Assembly (NCBI GenBank): GCA_010015745.1
Contig: ML978299.1
Coordinates: 1 to 64,000 of the forward strand
Reading direction: 5' to 3'
Length of the DNA stretch: 64,000 bases
Origin: Setomelanomma holmii
Taxonomy: Eukaryota; Ascomycota; Dothideomycetes; Pleosporales; Phaeosphaeriaceae
The position numbers were made by a program, and so were the translations under genes. The notes beneath the pieces are model-generated. The model saw only the letters and a list, made by a program, of their open reading frames with translations. It searched no databases and was not told the DNA's origin. Numbering within the stretch: the first letter of the stretch is position 1; each line of letters opens with the position of its first letter. Below, in pieces: positions 22,199 to 34,535 of the stretch.

Positions 22199-22444
22199 TC
22201 ACCGCGTCCCCTCTCTTCGCAGCTTCACAATCCTCAGCGCAATCTCCATTTGATTTGCAACCTCTTTCGCCAGGAGCGGCAACAGATCCTTTCGTACTGG
22301 CGCGTCCACATTGATGCGCTTTGCCCACTGCTTCATTTCTGCGACCTCGGTCGCGATCGTTGCGTGGTCAAGTGGCTTGTCTGGATCCGCCAAGTCCTTG
22401 CGTGTTGGGTCTTGAGGGGTAGCTTTTGGCATTTTGAGGTCCAT
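22199..22444 (-). CDS. Small hypothetical protein (start uncertain)
   Basis: An 81-residue frame from the first in-frame ATG (22444): MDLKMPKATPQDPTRKDLAD and onward, with a helical, charged C-terminus (AKEVANQMEIALRIVKLRREGTR). The composition looks like a real small protein. The frame stays open upstream to about 22576 without an ATG, so a further 5' exon joined near a CTCCACAG acceptor at about 22553 is possible. No family recognised. Confidence 0.4.
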   Translation of the reverse strand: MDLKMPKATPQDPTRKDLADPDKPLDHATIATEVAEMKQWAKRINVDAPVRKDLLPLLAKEVANQMEIALRIVKLRREGTR

Positions 22445-22920
22445 GAATTTCTGATGTTTTTGTAGGAGTGTCTTTGTTGTGGTTGTGGGAAGGTTATCGA
22501 GGCGAGAGGTGGAAGCAGGTCGACAGTGTGCGCAGAGGCAAAGAGGGGTGCTGTGGAGGAAGCAAGACACTGGCACGCGGTGACGAAAGACAAATTTGCC
22601 TATTGAAGCTCTGAGACATTCAAGGAACGAGGTTCATCACGGTTTCGAGGTCAAGAGGCATTGTGTATTAGTTGCTTCTCGCCTCGTAGGACCTGCTGCC
22701 GCACAAGCCAGGCCCATGGTGGTGCGAACTTATACTGGAATAATGATGCTTTCACCAATTACTAGTCACTCAAATATCTGAAAACGATCATTACAGAATA
22801 TTCTTTGAGAAATGTTCATCTCGAATTACAACCAGCCTGAATTACATTAAACCGCTTCCCATCCCCTTCGCGAACCCAAGCTCAAAAAAAATTTCGTTTC
22901 ATACAGCAAGGTCTCGCTTC

Positions 22921-23529
22921 TCAATCCCAATCCTCCCTCAAACAAACACAACACAAAATCATATTGAACACACTCCTCGCCTCTCTACCTTCACGCACCT
23001 CCTCGACCTCCCCACCATCCTCAGAATCACTCACATCCGGCCTCCACCCCGGCGTATACGGCGGCGCATACATCCTCGGCCCCGTATTCCCACAAAACAA
23101 TGACGTCCTTTCATTCGAAACCCACGGGCGCTGTCTATACTCCGGCGGCGTTCCCCAATTTGGTTGTGCTTGATTCCAGTCGTCATCATCGAAGGATACA
23201 TATGAGGATGGATGTGGGCGGGGAGTAGTGACTGTAATTTGGGGCAATAAGTAACGAGGAGGTGGACTATCTGCGCCTAGGATCATGACGCGGTCAATGC
23301 TGGGACGGCGGCGGCCGAGTTTGGAGGGTGGTAAGGTGGTGGTGAGGCGTGTTGGTTCTGCGGTTGTGGGGATGGAGTTCTCGATGTATAGTTCGTCTTC
23401 AGGGATTGATTCGTATGAGTCGTTGCGGTTGTGGGTGGATTTCTGTGGTGGCATTTTGAAAGTTTCTTGATAAGTGCGTTTTCGATGGAGGAACTTGTGG
23501 ACGGTGTATTCGATCAAGGGATCATGCAT
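22921..23529 (-). CDS. Hypothetical protein with Cys-containing C-terminus
   Basis: A 202-residue frame starting at ATG 23529, with an alternative start at 23454 (MPPQKSTHNRNDSYESIPED). The middle is rich in Pro, Ser and acidic residues (ITVTTPRPHPSSYVSFDDDD, RMYAPPYTPGWRPDVSDSED) and looks disordered. The last 15 residues are hydrophobic and Cys-rich (FNMILCCVCLREDWD), which might be a lipid-modified or membrane-associated end. No family recognised. It is close to, and divergent from, the membrane-protein gene at 23816. Confidence 0.5.
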   Translation of the reverse strand: MHDPLIEYTVHKFLHRKRTYQETFKMPPQKSTHNRNDSYESIPEDELYIENSIPTTAEPTRLTTTLPPSKLGRRRPSIDRVMILGADSPPPRYLLPQITVTTPRPHPSSYVSFDDDDWNQAQPNWGTPPEYRQRPWVSNERTSLFCGNTGPRMYAPPYTPGWRPDVSDSEDGGEVEEVREGREARSVFNMILCCVCLREDWD

Positions 23530-23815
23530 GGTACGACGTCTATTAGAACAAAGCCAAGGAGTGAGAGGCCGAATGGGTATGAAGATAGAATGGACATGTC
23601 ATCGGTGCGTTCATGTCCTTGGTAGCGAAGTGTACCAATTTAAATACTTTGGATGCATGACCCCTCCCTCGATCTCACGAACGCCGTTGACACTAATGCA
23701 TCTTCGTACCACGGACCAAAAGAATATCCGCAGCCTCTTCTCTTCCAAGTTGAGGACACTTGGCTCTTCACTGGCATCTACCTTCGCACCGACCTTCGTG
23801 TCAGCACACAACACC

Positions 23816-24418
23816 ATGCCATCGCGACACGGTGAACTCGCGGCTCAGGAAGTCGGCATCAGTTGCAATGCCTCTCCCCCCGAGCCTTCTCCAAGAAGTC
23901 GTGATCGAACATACTTCTGGACAGTCACCGGCGTGGTCGTCACCTGGGTAACTATGCTCAACATGACCTTCGCCATCAACGACTTTGGCACCAAGCAATT
24001 CAACTCGAAACGCACATTCTGGATCGCTTTATGCTTCATACCAGTAAGAAAAGCCACCAATCATTTGCCTGGAATACTAATGAAAACTCACAGATCTGCA
24101 TCGCCTTCTTCTGGCGGAGTCTGTGGTACTTGCACCGTCCATACGTGCGCTCACGGGTCGCACCCAACGCACGTATTGCTGGTAGCTGCTTGATCATCAA
24201 TGTGTGGTTCATCAGTTGCAGTATGTTCTACGGGTGTTTGAGTAATGTGTGGGTGCTTGCTGTGCTGTGGTTCTATGTCATGCCTGTATGTGCTGGTGCT
24301 GATTGCGAGAATTCTACTGATTCTGGTCTAGGCTGTATTGTTCGTTGTCACGGCAGTCACTTGCAAGTGTCTGGGCTTGACGGCGGACTTGAGCACGTGG
24401 AGGTACTTTGGATGGTGA
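23816..24418 (+). CDS. Small four-helix membrane protein, 3 exons
   Basis: Exons 23816-24043, 24094-24285 and 24332-24418 join in frame to 168 residues; all junctions are GT-AG and each exon is a whole number of codons. Four hydrophobic segments are evident: YFWTVTGVVVTWVTMLNMTF, WIALCFIPICIAFFW (spanning intron 1), IAGSCLIINVWFISCSMFY and VWVLAVLWFYVMPAVLFVV (spanning intron 2). That the splice joins complete hydrophobic segments supports the model. Function unknown; membrane location likely. The 3' end is less certain because a possible donor overlaps the final codons. Confidence 0.55.
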
Positions 24419-24625
24419 GACGCTTGATGGTGGTGGTTGCGTATGCTTGGTACAGCTTGCTAGTATTCTTATCTACTCTGGCTTGCTGAATCTGAATAGG
24501 ACGCTGAAAGATTGCTTGCGCTATGATTTCATTTTGACATTCCCATTGATACGAAGTACATTCAGGTATAGGCGCGATAGCTACGAAGTAGATTAGCAGC
24601 CGAAAGGTGTCGGTTTACATGATAC

Positions 24626-25491
24626 TTACGCGTAATGCCCTTTGTATGGGGGCGGCGTTCCGCTCTCTGTTGTTGACGATGCAGAATCCTCGACTTCGGC
24701 CTCCTTGTTCGCAATCTCTGCCGGAGCTTTCGCCCGCCTCTGCTCGCCAACGACAGCTGCAATGACCCACAGAAGCCACATGATGCCCGCCACGACGCCA
24801 TATGCGATGATCTGACCTTGAGTCGGCCGAAATGCGGTGAAGGTAGGTGCATTTGAAGCCAGAAGTAGACCGAGCCCACCATTAATGATACCTAGGGTGA
24901 TGACGATGCGACCGAGCCATATGTGTCCGTGGGACCAGACAGTGCGGCGCTTGTGCTTCCTGAACTTGACGTGGTGTACGAAGCCGAGAATGGGCTGGAA
25001 GAATAGCAAGACAAGCACGACGATGCCGATAATGGGGTGGTAAGTGTCAAGGAGGTTGACAGGCAGGTTATTGACCATCCACACACCCAATCCGAATGCG
25101 ACAATGTACACGATGTACGCGAATAGCTGGAAGATACCATGAACGAGCCACACGCCACGAAATGAGCCGAGTCGTATTAAAATCGATCCAACCGGGAAGA
25201 ATAGAACGAAAGCGAGTGCGGCTAGGACACCATGTGCGATGAGAATCTTTTGCCGGCTGTTGATGAAGGTCTGCGATGCGGACGCCCCGTACCCGCCATA
25301 CGGTCCATAGCCATGGTCGCCATTATCGTTTGAGTCGTATCCTCCACCCCACCTGCCACCTCCCCAATACCCGCCATAGCCAGCGGACACTGTATTTGCT
25401 GCTACTGATGCAGTGTGAGTCAAGTGCGCAAGGCTGTTGACTGTGAGTGCTTACCCAGAGCGAGAAAAAGAGATCTTGTAGCCAGAGACAT
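24626..25491 (-). CDS. Cytochrome b561-like membrane protein, 2 exons
   Basis: Exons 25491-25455 and 25404-24626 give 271 residues. The first exon supplies a signal peptide (MSLATRSLFLALVAANTVSA), then a Gly/Tyr-rich linker. Five or six membrane segments follow with the histidines expected of a b561 heme core: LIAHGVLAALAFVLFF, GVWLVHGIFQLFAYIVYIV, LLDTYHPIIGIVVLVLL, HHVKF and WSHGHIWLGRIVITLGIING. Such proteins carry electrons across a membrane from ascorbate or a similar donor; fungal members often form the membrane part of DOMON-b561 proteins, but no DOMON domain is seen here. The C-terminus is cytosolic and acidic, ending PPPYKGHYA. A GTAAGT overlaps the stop codon, so a longer spliced end is possible. 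Confidence 0.78.
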
Positions 25492-27374
25492 CGTAAGTTT
25501 GTGATCCAAGATGTCCTAAACAGCAACCGACGAGGGGCAATATGTACGTTGAGGTCTCGAGAAGGTTGCTTTCTTTATCTCCACACCCCATCAAATGGCT
25601 GTCAGCAACATGCAGCGCCCACAATCGCCAAGGCTGTGCCAACACTCTCCGACAAGCCTTTGGCGGAGCATCTGTGACGCAAGTGACGACTTTTGTAGCA
25701 TAAGATATTCGGGGTTACGCGTCCACGCCTACGAGAGCGATAGGATTGGGCGGGGTTTGGTGGCCTAGCTGTCTTGGGGTCGGGGTTCGCATGGCGGAGA
25801 GCCGGGTGGTAAGATGTCGGCGAATCTGGACGTGTGAACCACCGACATGCTTTCGATGATGCTTGCCTACCAATGTTTGAGACAACAATTTCCAACAGTT
25901 CCTACCATATTGCATCAAAGCGTAGCAGGGCTTCGACACGTGTCCAGGGGCTGTTGTGGTGCCGCTTGCAGCTTTGCAAATCCAGGTGGGCTCCGGCACC
26001 GGCAGTTGTACCCGCTCTGCAACCACGACTTTACCTTGCGTCCTGAACTTCGAACTGTTGGTATGGGAGACCTTGATCGATCATTCATGATGGGTGCACG
26101 AAGGTTTACTTTCAGCGTTCTAAGACGACCTCGATCGGCAACCGAAACATTGATCGCTAACTACGCAAGCTCGAAACATCGCTGGTAGCATGTCCAGTAA
26201 CTGCGTGCCTCGATTTGATTGCGCAGTCTTGCGCAGCATCCTCAGGGGAGGAGTATCAGACGCTTTTGAACGAGAGGAAAGAGCATCCAGAATCCAGAAG
26301 AGGTTGGAATCCCCGATTGTGGCGTGATGTTCGCTCAAGCCGTAGGTATGACGAAGAGAAAGCATGCCCAGCATTGTCGCGTTCGGAACTGCGAGGCGTG
26401 CGGGGTGCATATGATGCTGGCATCTGTACTGAAAAACGTTATACCCTTTTGATGCTGACTTTGATGAACTGAGATAAAGCACTTTCGAGCGCTTCGTCTC
26501 GCCTGGACGGCGTTATGTCAGGCCATAACTCGACACCGACACTCATTGCCTCGTCTGTTCGCGAAGCCCTTCGCTGAATCGCTTTGCGAACGGAACATGG
26601 TCAAACAGGCAGAAGTGGACATAGCTTACACCATCGCGTGGAGTCGTTACGTTTCGCGGAACAGGCTTCCAAATCACGAGTTCCCTGATCTTGCTTGTAG
26701 CTTGTGGTCCCAGTCGCCCGTAGCGCCATGGCAGCCTACTCGCAACCATCTAGACATGGTGGAGGAGCCTACCAACGAACGGCCACAATGGTTGCATAGC
26801 GCTCGTGGATGACCAGACGTCTCTCCACGTGCCACTGCTGTCATTCGTCGAAACAGTCGGGACCTCGCACAGCCACAGTCATGAAGCTCGAAATCCGACC
26901 AAGGAGCGAGGAAACGACCGAACACGACTTGATCAATGCTGCGCCACTGGTGCGCCCTTCCAGGAGATTCGAATTGGTGTGAGTCGAGGTAGAGGTGTAA
27001 AACTCATCTTTGTGATGAGTTGTGCAAGTTTTGAAGTTGGTGACTCCTTGCCAACCGACATCGGCTAAGCGAACTTCGCCACAACGTGGGTCATCTGACC
27101 AATCACGAGATGGCACGGATCAACAGCGGGTCCTGATTTGCTGTCATCCCGACATTTTCCCTCCTCACACGATTGCGTGCGGCTCTGAGTCACTGCAGCC
27201 TTGTGATTGATTTGGTGTCTGGAATCGTGAAGCAGTCTTATATAAGTCACGGTAGGTTCTGCTGTCCCATCTTCCACTTACCGAGATTATCAGTAGTCTT
27301 CGCTTTGCGAGGGCGGCTTTTCGTTATTCTCCCATTCTTCTTTCCCATCAACTACCCAAACACATCTTATCAAT
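25492..27374. other. 1.9-kb region without a supportable gene
   Basis: Overlapping open frames of 60-120 codons occur on both strands, none with a domain, a membrane pattern or splice structure worth reporting. A TATATAAG element lies at about 27238, some 130 bp before the ATG at 27375, and may belong to that gene. Confidence 0.4.
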
Positions 27375-27740
27375 ATGGGCAAGCGTCACAACAGAAAGCG
27401 GACGCGGAGTCGTCCCCGGCACCGCGATGGCAACCTACAACATCAAAATCATATTCGAAGCATTTCAGTCGACACTATAATTTCGCAAGCGTCGTCAAAT
27501 TCATCTTTTGCATCGACCTCTTATTTTTCGACTTCGAACATGCCGGCAGATCACTGGCATCAGACATACTATGCATGGCAGAATCGACATCGCCTCGAGC
27601 AGGAGCGGCAGGAGATTTTGGAGACTCAGCGACTTCGTTACTTTGGAGGCGAAGCAGGCGAAGAAGTAAGCCTTCTTGAACCTATGTTGCAGGTTGTCAT
27701 GGATCTCTTCGACGGCAACACCGACTATGACGATCCATGA
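27375..27740 (+). CDS. Small hypothetical protein, basic N-terminus
   Basis: A 121-residue frame with an ATG in reasonable context. The N-terminus is strongly basic (MGKRHNRKRTRSRPRHRD), the middle is Ser-rich, and the second half is amphipathic (WQNRHRLEQERQEILETQRL) with an acidic end. The basic start resembles a nuclear or nucleolar localisation signal. No family recognised. A possible TATA element lies upstream. Confidence 0.5.
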   Translation: MGKRHNRKRTRSRPRHRDGNLQHQNHIRSISVDTIISQASSNSSFASTSYFSTSNMPADHWHQTYYAWQNRHRLEQERQEILETQRLRYFGGEAGEEVSLLEPMLQVVMDLFDGNTDYDDP

Positions 27741-29976
27741 CAGTTCCATTTTCGCACTCTTGTCACTGCATCTCCTCTCCATTCCCACTCCATTCCCATC
27801 TCTCCACTCCTGTAGCGGACAGCTTGGCTTATGCATTCAACTGCAGAATGGATGACTGCTCTTGCTCGATGGGCTTCTGTCCGTCCATAGCAATACACAT
27901 GTCTACACAAACGCGTCTTGCGCACGACTTACGCATACTCCCTTCGTCTGCAGCACGATGACGCGCTCGCTGGACACAAGAAACAACATTCAGATGACGA
28001 TGAACTCTGGTAGCCGGCTGGAGGCTCGGGATACAACTGGGCTCGGACTCGCAGCGGTGAAGGCATGTTACAACCGACTCGGCTGGGTTAGGTTTGCAAC
28101 ATGCTGGATCGGTCCAACATAGCTCGGCCCTTGGACTCCGGTATTACGTGTGGGAGGTGGAACGCGGGCAAAACGGAGTTTTGAGGTGGCTTGATGCACG
28201 CTTGAAGCTTGTTCTTGCGCGAGCTTCTGGCTCACGAGAACAGACTTTGGGCTTGAGCGTCGCTGCTTGAGAGAAGACGGAGAAGGACATGCGTATCGGT
28301 GGAGGAATTCTCGCGTCTGGAATAGCGTCCTTCATGTGCTCTGCCTTCAACGGGTGGTCTTTGGGATCACGCTTTCCGGAAGGGCGAATGGAAGCTTGCC
28401 AAGGTGCCCCAAGGACACCTCAGTCATATTTCAATTTATATTTCTGTGCATCTGTCCCTGTTGTTATTGACCATATTGCAATTCGATTCTTTTTTTTGGA
28501 CATGATTGTTGTGCGAGCGGAACTTCCCACCATCAATGTGCAAGAGCGACCGACGTAGTGGGCCATGCCTGGTAGTGGCACCTGCGAAACTTCCCACAAC
28601 TACCATAAACGCTACAACAACACAACTGTCCAGTGTCTCCGACTTGACGACAGGCCTTTTCTTTCCAAGAGACCGCACTGCGCACAAGCTGTCAAACTTC
28701 CAATCCTCCTGGCTTTAATTCCCTGGACTCTCGCGAGAAATCACGATGACGTCATAGCCGCGACGGACAGTTTCCCGGCTGTGGTGCTGCGCCATTAAAG
28801 ATCAACCCGCGACTCCAGTATGTTCAGAGCAATGTTACAGGGCAACAAGAAACCGAGGCCGAGGACAACTGTCGCCAGAAACACGACTTCCATGTTCAGG
28901 TACAGTACAGATGGCGCTGGTCCAGCGAGCGACCAGTCTTTAGAAGCATCGCCAGGCTGTCTCGATTCCACAATTTTCCCTGTCCAGTGTCGATAACACG
29001 AACACGCCAGCAAACTCTGCGAAGTACCATCTTTTGACTTCCGTATCGCGCCGTATCTGTCACCACGGACATGAGGATCAACCAGCTTCCGCAACGGACG
29101 TTCCTCCGGTCGCGTGCAGAAGAGACTAAGCTTCTCTAAATTATTTTTAGGCGCACCAACACCATCGCGCTCCAGCCACAACACTTCTCGAAGCATTCGC
29201 ACCAGTGACATGCAAGCTTGTGACCGTCTTGCTCCCCTCCATTCGCCTTGCATTCGAATGCACAACATCAACAACGTTCATGTCATCGGAGCTACCGAGG
29301 CACGAACGGAGCGCGCGCTCCTCCTTGAGATCTCCCGCCTTGGCGATAGTGATCGAAGACCTCCGCCAGTGGACCAAACCATAGGTGTTCCTGCACGACC
29401 CTTGCATTCCGCGAGCCTGGCATGCTATTGCGCTGCACGTCTGCCGTGGCCCACGAACCAGGTCCGGCAACAACACGCGATCTGCATAATCTGATGGTGA
29501 TTTAATCAATTCCAATGCCAGGGTGGTAGAACTTACGATAAGACCTCGAGGCGGAAATTCTCTAAGCTCGAGAAGCTCACAAGCTAGGTTTCGGTATCCA
29601 GTGCGTATGATCACCCATGACTATACATTCACTTCACGGATCATCAAGGCGCCACGGAGGAATGCTTCAAGACTGCCTGGCAAGGCCGTCTTCCTGTCAA
29701 GGACCGCCAAGAGGCCTGTCGAAGTTGATCACGGGTCCCACATGAGGCTCCGGTAAAAGAGGTGTAGTTCATGGCTGCAGTAAACGATATTCGATAGCCT
29801 TGGTACTTTCTCTACTTTCGACACGAAGGCCTTCCCTCAGTATGATTAGCGTCCGCCCTAGGTCGACCGGGGTTACACTTAGAAGTTCACGATGGCGATG
29901 AGCAGTTTCGACTGTATATAGGACGGGCAACTCAGTACCTTTGGCTCTTCAGTCGCTGTCCACACTCCATTAGTAT
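27741..29976. other. 2.2-kb gene-poor region
   Basis: No supportable gene. A minus-strand open frame at 28795-29274 ends in one hydrophobic segment (EVVFLATVVLGLGFLLPCNI) but lacks any other feature. Confidence 0.4.
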
Positions 29977-32185
29977 ATGCCATCATATTGAGCTTCAATA
30001 CTCTTGGCCGTAGTCACTCTTCTGGAGGGAGCTCACCCTCTCAATAGCTGCCCAGTAGCCGACAACGTCTTCACAGGGACAGGAGGTATCCGCTACTGGG
30101 TCTGCCCCGACACTGATTTCGTCGGAGAGTCGACCTCCGTGACGGCCAATGTCGCTTCCACAACTGCTTGCACACAAGCGTGTGACCAGAATATCGGTTG
30201 CTTCAAGGCTGTCTATGATACCCAAACTCGCGACTGCTAATTCAAATGACTTGCAAACCTGAATTGGGTTGGTAATGCCCGGTTCGATGTCATCCAGGCA
30301 GAGCAAATCAACATTGCACGCTGCCCGTATACGGAGACAATCTACACTGCTGCTGGTGTAAGTCTCGTATCCAGAACACTCTTATGTTATATCTTCCTGA
30401 CCACTTTCGACCCAGAGAATTTTCAAGATCTGTCGAGATACCGACCTGGGTGGAGGAAGTGCACAGATACTCAATAACGTGGTTACCCTCAATGACTGCG
30501 CACAGCGCTGTTCGACGATTGCGGCGTGCGTCCAAGCTGTATACGACTCATCAGGCCAAGTGTGTCACATCAAGGTCGATGCAAAGACAAACGCCCTCAT
30601 CTGGTCAACCGACAAGCGCTTCGATGTAATTCGTCAAGATGTTGCCGCCGCGCCGGCCACGAATGGTGCCTGGTCTGACATGATCCGACTGCCAGTCATC
30701 CCAGTCGCAGCTTACGTCGTACCAGAGTATCCCTCTGCCCAGAGGCTGCTGGTTTTTTCGAGTTGGGGATCTGATGCATTTGGTAGCGAGGGCAAGCTGA
30801 CACAATTTGCTGACTACAACTTCAATTCGTAAGTATACCCACGGGAATTGTTCAATGACTCGAGCTGAACTACAGAAAAGTAATGCTGTCTCTGCTCATA
30901 CGGTGAGCAATACCCAGCATGACATGTTTTGCCCTGCTATCATCAGTCTACAGGATGGCCGGATCTTGATTCAGGGTGGATCCGATGCAGCAGCCACCAG
31001 CTTCTATGACCCCAAGACCAATGCATTCACTCTCGGTCCCAACATGAAGATGGCCCGTGGTTACCAAGTTTCTGTAACGCTTTCAGATAACCGAATTTTC
31101 AAGATCGGCGGTGCATACTCAGGTCCGCGTCAGGACAAGGATGGCGAGGTGTACAATGCCGCTACCGACACATGGACGGCCCTTTCTGGCGCAAAGGTTG
31201 CTCCCATACTTACCACAGATGCCGAAGGCATTTGGCGCGAAGAAAATCATGCTTGGCTGTTCGCGTGGAAGAACAGTACGGTGTTCCAAGCTGGACCTAG
31301 CAAAGCTATGAACTGGTATGGAACCTCTGGTACTGGTACCCAGACCGCTGCTGGAACAAGAGATACAATCGATGATTCTATGTGTGGTATTTCATCATGT
31401 ATGAGCCAGGAAAGATCCTGAGTGCTGGTGGTTCTCCGGATTACACGAACTCAGACGCCAATGCCCGCGCACACATCACGACCATTGACACACCCAATAT
31501 CAACGCTGCAGTGGAGCGCGTTGCCGATATGGCATACCCGCGAGGCTTTGCAAATGCCGTCGTACTTCCTGATGGAACCGTCTTGGTAACTGGTGGCCAA
31601 CGGCGCTCACTAGTCTTTACCGACACCGACAGCATCCTTTACGCCGAGCTCTTCAATCCTGCAACCAAGATCTGGAAGACTCTCGCACCTGAGGCAGTAC
31701 CTCGTAACTACCACTCAGTCAGCATCCTGCTCGCGGATGGTCGTGTCTTCAGCGGCGACGGAGGCCTTTGCTACATCGCCCAAGTCGGTGCATCATCCTC
31801 GAATTGCAACAAGCTCGTCAACCATGCCGATGGACAGGTCCTCTCACCTCCATATCTCTTTAACGCAGACGGCTCGGCCACGACGAGGCCATCAATCTCA
31901 TCACTAAGTGCTACCAGCGTCAAGGTTGGCGGTAGGTTGACCATCACGACCAGTGCATCGGCGACTGGCCTGAAGTTCGTGTTAGTCAGGATTGGAAGTG
32001 TGACACACTCAGTCAACAGCGACCAGCGACGCATACCTTTGGCGAGTGTGACTGGTAGTGGCACGTCATATACTACGACACTGCCCAACGATAGTGGTAT
32101 ACTCATTCCTGGGGCGTACTATGTATTTGTCATCTCCGCTCAGGGTGTACCGAGTATTGCGCGCACCCTACAGGTCACTCTTTGA
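29977..32185 (+). pseudogene. Galactose-oxidase-like copper radical oxidase (AA5_2), broken
   Basis: A secreted copper radical oxidase relic. The predicted exons are 29977-30357, 30416-30828 and 30881-32185. After a signal-like start come two PAN/apple-like Cys repeats (CTQACDQNIGCFKAVYD; CAQRCSTIAACVQAVYD), then a Kelch-type propeller with the family's copper-site residues: HDMFCPA (cross-link Cys), MARGYQVS (cross-link Tyr), RNYHSVS (Tyr, His) and THSVNSDQRRIPL (His). The position of the stacking Trp of galactose oxidase is Tyr here (GGAYSG). The frame is broken by TGA at 29989, TAA at 30238 and TGA at about 30247, and by a one-base loss near 31386, just after DDSMCG. The stops sit where C-to-T changes of CGA or CAA would place them. 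Confidence 0.85.
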
Positions 32186-33670
32186 TGACTGCGCTGACGT
32201 TACGCGACTTCAGGACGCGGCACAATTCCTTCAATGGCATGATGGGGCCCATTTGATTCGACTGGAAGTCAATTTTCACGTTTCTTCCTTGCTCACACAA
32301 TAGCACACTTGTTCTATCTCACTACGATACTTAATCTCAACTTCCCTTATAATAGTTCTGCCCAACAAAACCATTATGTGCGCCGCCAGAGTCCATACTA
32401 TTTGTCCTTGCTCTCAGAATTTCGAGCATACATGGTAGCTTGACGTACTCAACTTCTTCTCACCTACGTCTTCAACTTAGGAGGTCGAACTTTACGGAGT
32501 TTTCCATCACGCATCTCTGTTCCTGGGGGCAGTCTGGAATTTCCGAATGACTTCAAAAATCCACTACTTGATGCAGAGCTCCATGCGATGCTCGGTGCTT
32601 TGCTCGGCTCAGGGCTCTCTTGTATATGCCGTCCCTGGGCTGGGCCAAGAGCTGTAGCAGTGCGTCTCTGCGGGTTTCATGTCCTTGGCCTTGCATTTTG
32701 AATACACATCCCATAGGACCGTAGATATCGGCTCGGAATGAATTTTTGGTTTTGATGCACCAGGTATTGACCATCACTGTTGTCAACATATCTGGGTATC
32801 TCTTCCTCGTGATGGCTATTGTTTAATCAGCAACTCGTGTGAAGTCTTGACGCATCTGCACCTACAATTTATGTCCAGCACCGGCTCTATTTCCCATGGC
32901 TTGGGGTAAGGACACTTGTTCCTAGTTCTGTCCATATACGACACCTGGCGGTCATCCAGCTGCTCTTGTTTCATTTGTTGGCGTTTCTCTTGCTCTGCAG
33001 ACTTTAGACGTGCTACTGGTCTCGTCAGTCTGTCAACCTTGGCAGCCATATCTTCCTCAGCGCCGCGCTTTGGTTCGCATCTAGATTCGGCTATCGCTTC
33101 GCTTGGCCTGTTCGGCTCTTTCCCAGGGCGATCGCTGGAATCGCACATGATGTTTTCGTTTTTGTCAATGTATGGCACTCGGGTTTTGTTATAGTATCTG
33201 ACTGTATGAATTTTGACACACAGGATTTGTGGGCAGGTCCGGTACGATCTATATACGTCTGCGATTCATTGAGTGCTATTCACTGGGTCTTGATTCAACA
33301 TGATGCGGCGCTAGCCTTCATCATTGCGCGCAGTCATTTGTGACTGAGTGACTGGGCCGCACGACTCAGCGGCACAATAGTAAAGTGTTGCGTGGACCCA
33401 TTGTGGCGCCGAAATGTACAGCGCTCTTTCTCGAAAGTCAGGAGTGAAGTGGCATATAATGAGGCTTAGAGGTGGACCTTCGCCGCATTCCAGGCTTCAT
33501 AGTCAACCAAGGAATCGTATTGCATAGTGTGAAGGATGTAAGTGGCCATAAGTGTACGGCATGGTAGTTGTCGAAGAATGGTGTTTGTGCGTGATATCGT
33601 AATACCTATATAACCACAATTGACTGAGATGCGACACTACCAGTCTTATATTAGATTGTAGCATCATGTT
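32186..33670. other. 1.5-kb region without a clear gene
   Basis: A minus-strand open frame at 32816-33178 encodes a charged, possibly coiled-coil stretch (AAKVDRLTRPVARLKSAEQE) but has no family resemblance or start support. Confidence 0.35.
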
Positions 33671-34382
33671 TTATCTCTTGTCCAACTCTTTATATTGCTC
33701 TAACGCTCCAAGCTTATCGTCATGCGGGACCCTCGCAGAATCAAGCATAGTTGCACCTGAGCCGTTGTAGACATTGACGACATATCTGACATTTCGACCT
33801 CTGCCATAATAAAGGGCTACCACGGCACCACTGAGCTCTTCAGGACGCCATATATGACCGATAAGCTCTGCAGGATAGCGTCAGTCTCTGTGGTACGGGA
33901 AGGGGTTGTGCAGCTTACCTCGTATTTCTTCCGTCATTTCATGTTGACGGCTGAACTCGTTTCGACCTTTAGTCCTGTTCTCGAACACAATGACGGTCTT
34001 CGCACGAAAGCCATCTTCATGCATCTTTTGCAAACACGATTTCAGAGTCTTCAATGTTAGTTCGGGGGTCGCAGCTGCTACCTCTTGCCAGAAGAGCTCC
34101 TCTTTCGTAGTCTTGTCATATATATCAGCAACGACCATATCAACCCCGGTTTCTTTGAGACCAATCTTCGGATCATATCCTTTCCCCCGTGGCCACGTAT
34201 TCAGCTAGACGTTCGATGCTATTTGTCAAAGCTTCGTTCTGCACGAGTGTCTCGAACAGAAACGCAGTCTTGTCATGAACGTGCGCAGAATCAGTACCAG
34301 GAACTCTGTTTCGTTGAGTCCGGGTGCTACTGTCGTGTTCTCTCCGGATCTCAACGATCTTATATCTCATCGATGAAGGCAT
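33671..34382 (-). pseudogene. Hypothetical gene with one frameshift, 2 exons
   Basis: From ATG 34382 the frame reads MPSSMRYKIVEIRREHDSST up to LAEYVATG; there a run of five C (34184-34188, plus strand) shifts it. In the next frame it continues smoothly as GYDPKIGLKETGVDMVVADI, then YDKTTKEELFWQEVAAATPE. A GTAAGC donor at 33918 and CTGCAG acceptor at 33869 join to ELIGHIWRPEELSGAVVALY and VRYVVNVYNGSG, ending at TAA 33671. Coherent reading on both sides of the G-run suggests a real gene with a one-base insertion (or a sequencing error). No known family. Confidence 0.55.
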
Positions 34383-34535
34383 GATGTGAGTGCTGCAGTT
34401 ATGGAACAAATACTTGGGGGAAGTTAATAAGTAGGGCGCACTGATTTCCATACATTGCGGGCTACTTATGCTGAAGTTCTTTTGTGACAGTCAGGGTCAT
34501 GACTGCGTTGTTCTTGAAATGACTTGGGAAACCTG

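Noticed and set aside
28795..29274. Minus-strand 159-codon frame as a membrane protein gene
   Set aside because: Only the last 30 residues are hydrophobic; the rest looks random and there is no support from splice sites or family motifs.
30829..30900. A frameshift at the second intron of the copper radical oxidase relic
   Set aside because: Using the acceptor ending AAAAG at 30880 instead of TACAG keeps the frame (S-N-A-V-S-A-H), so no shift is needed there.
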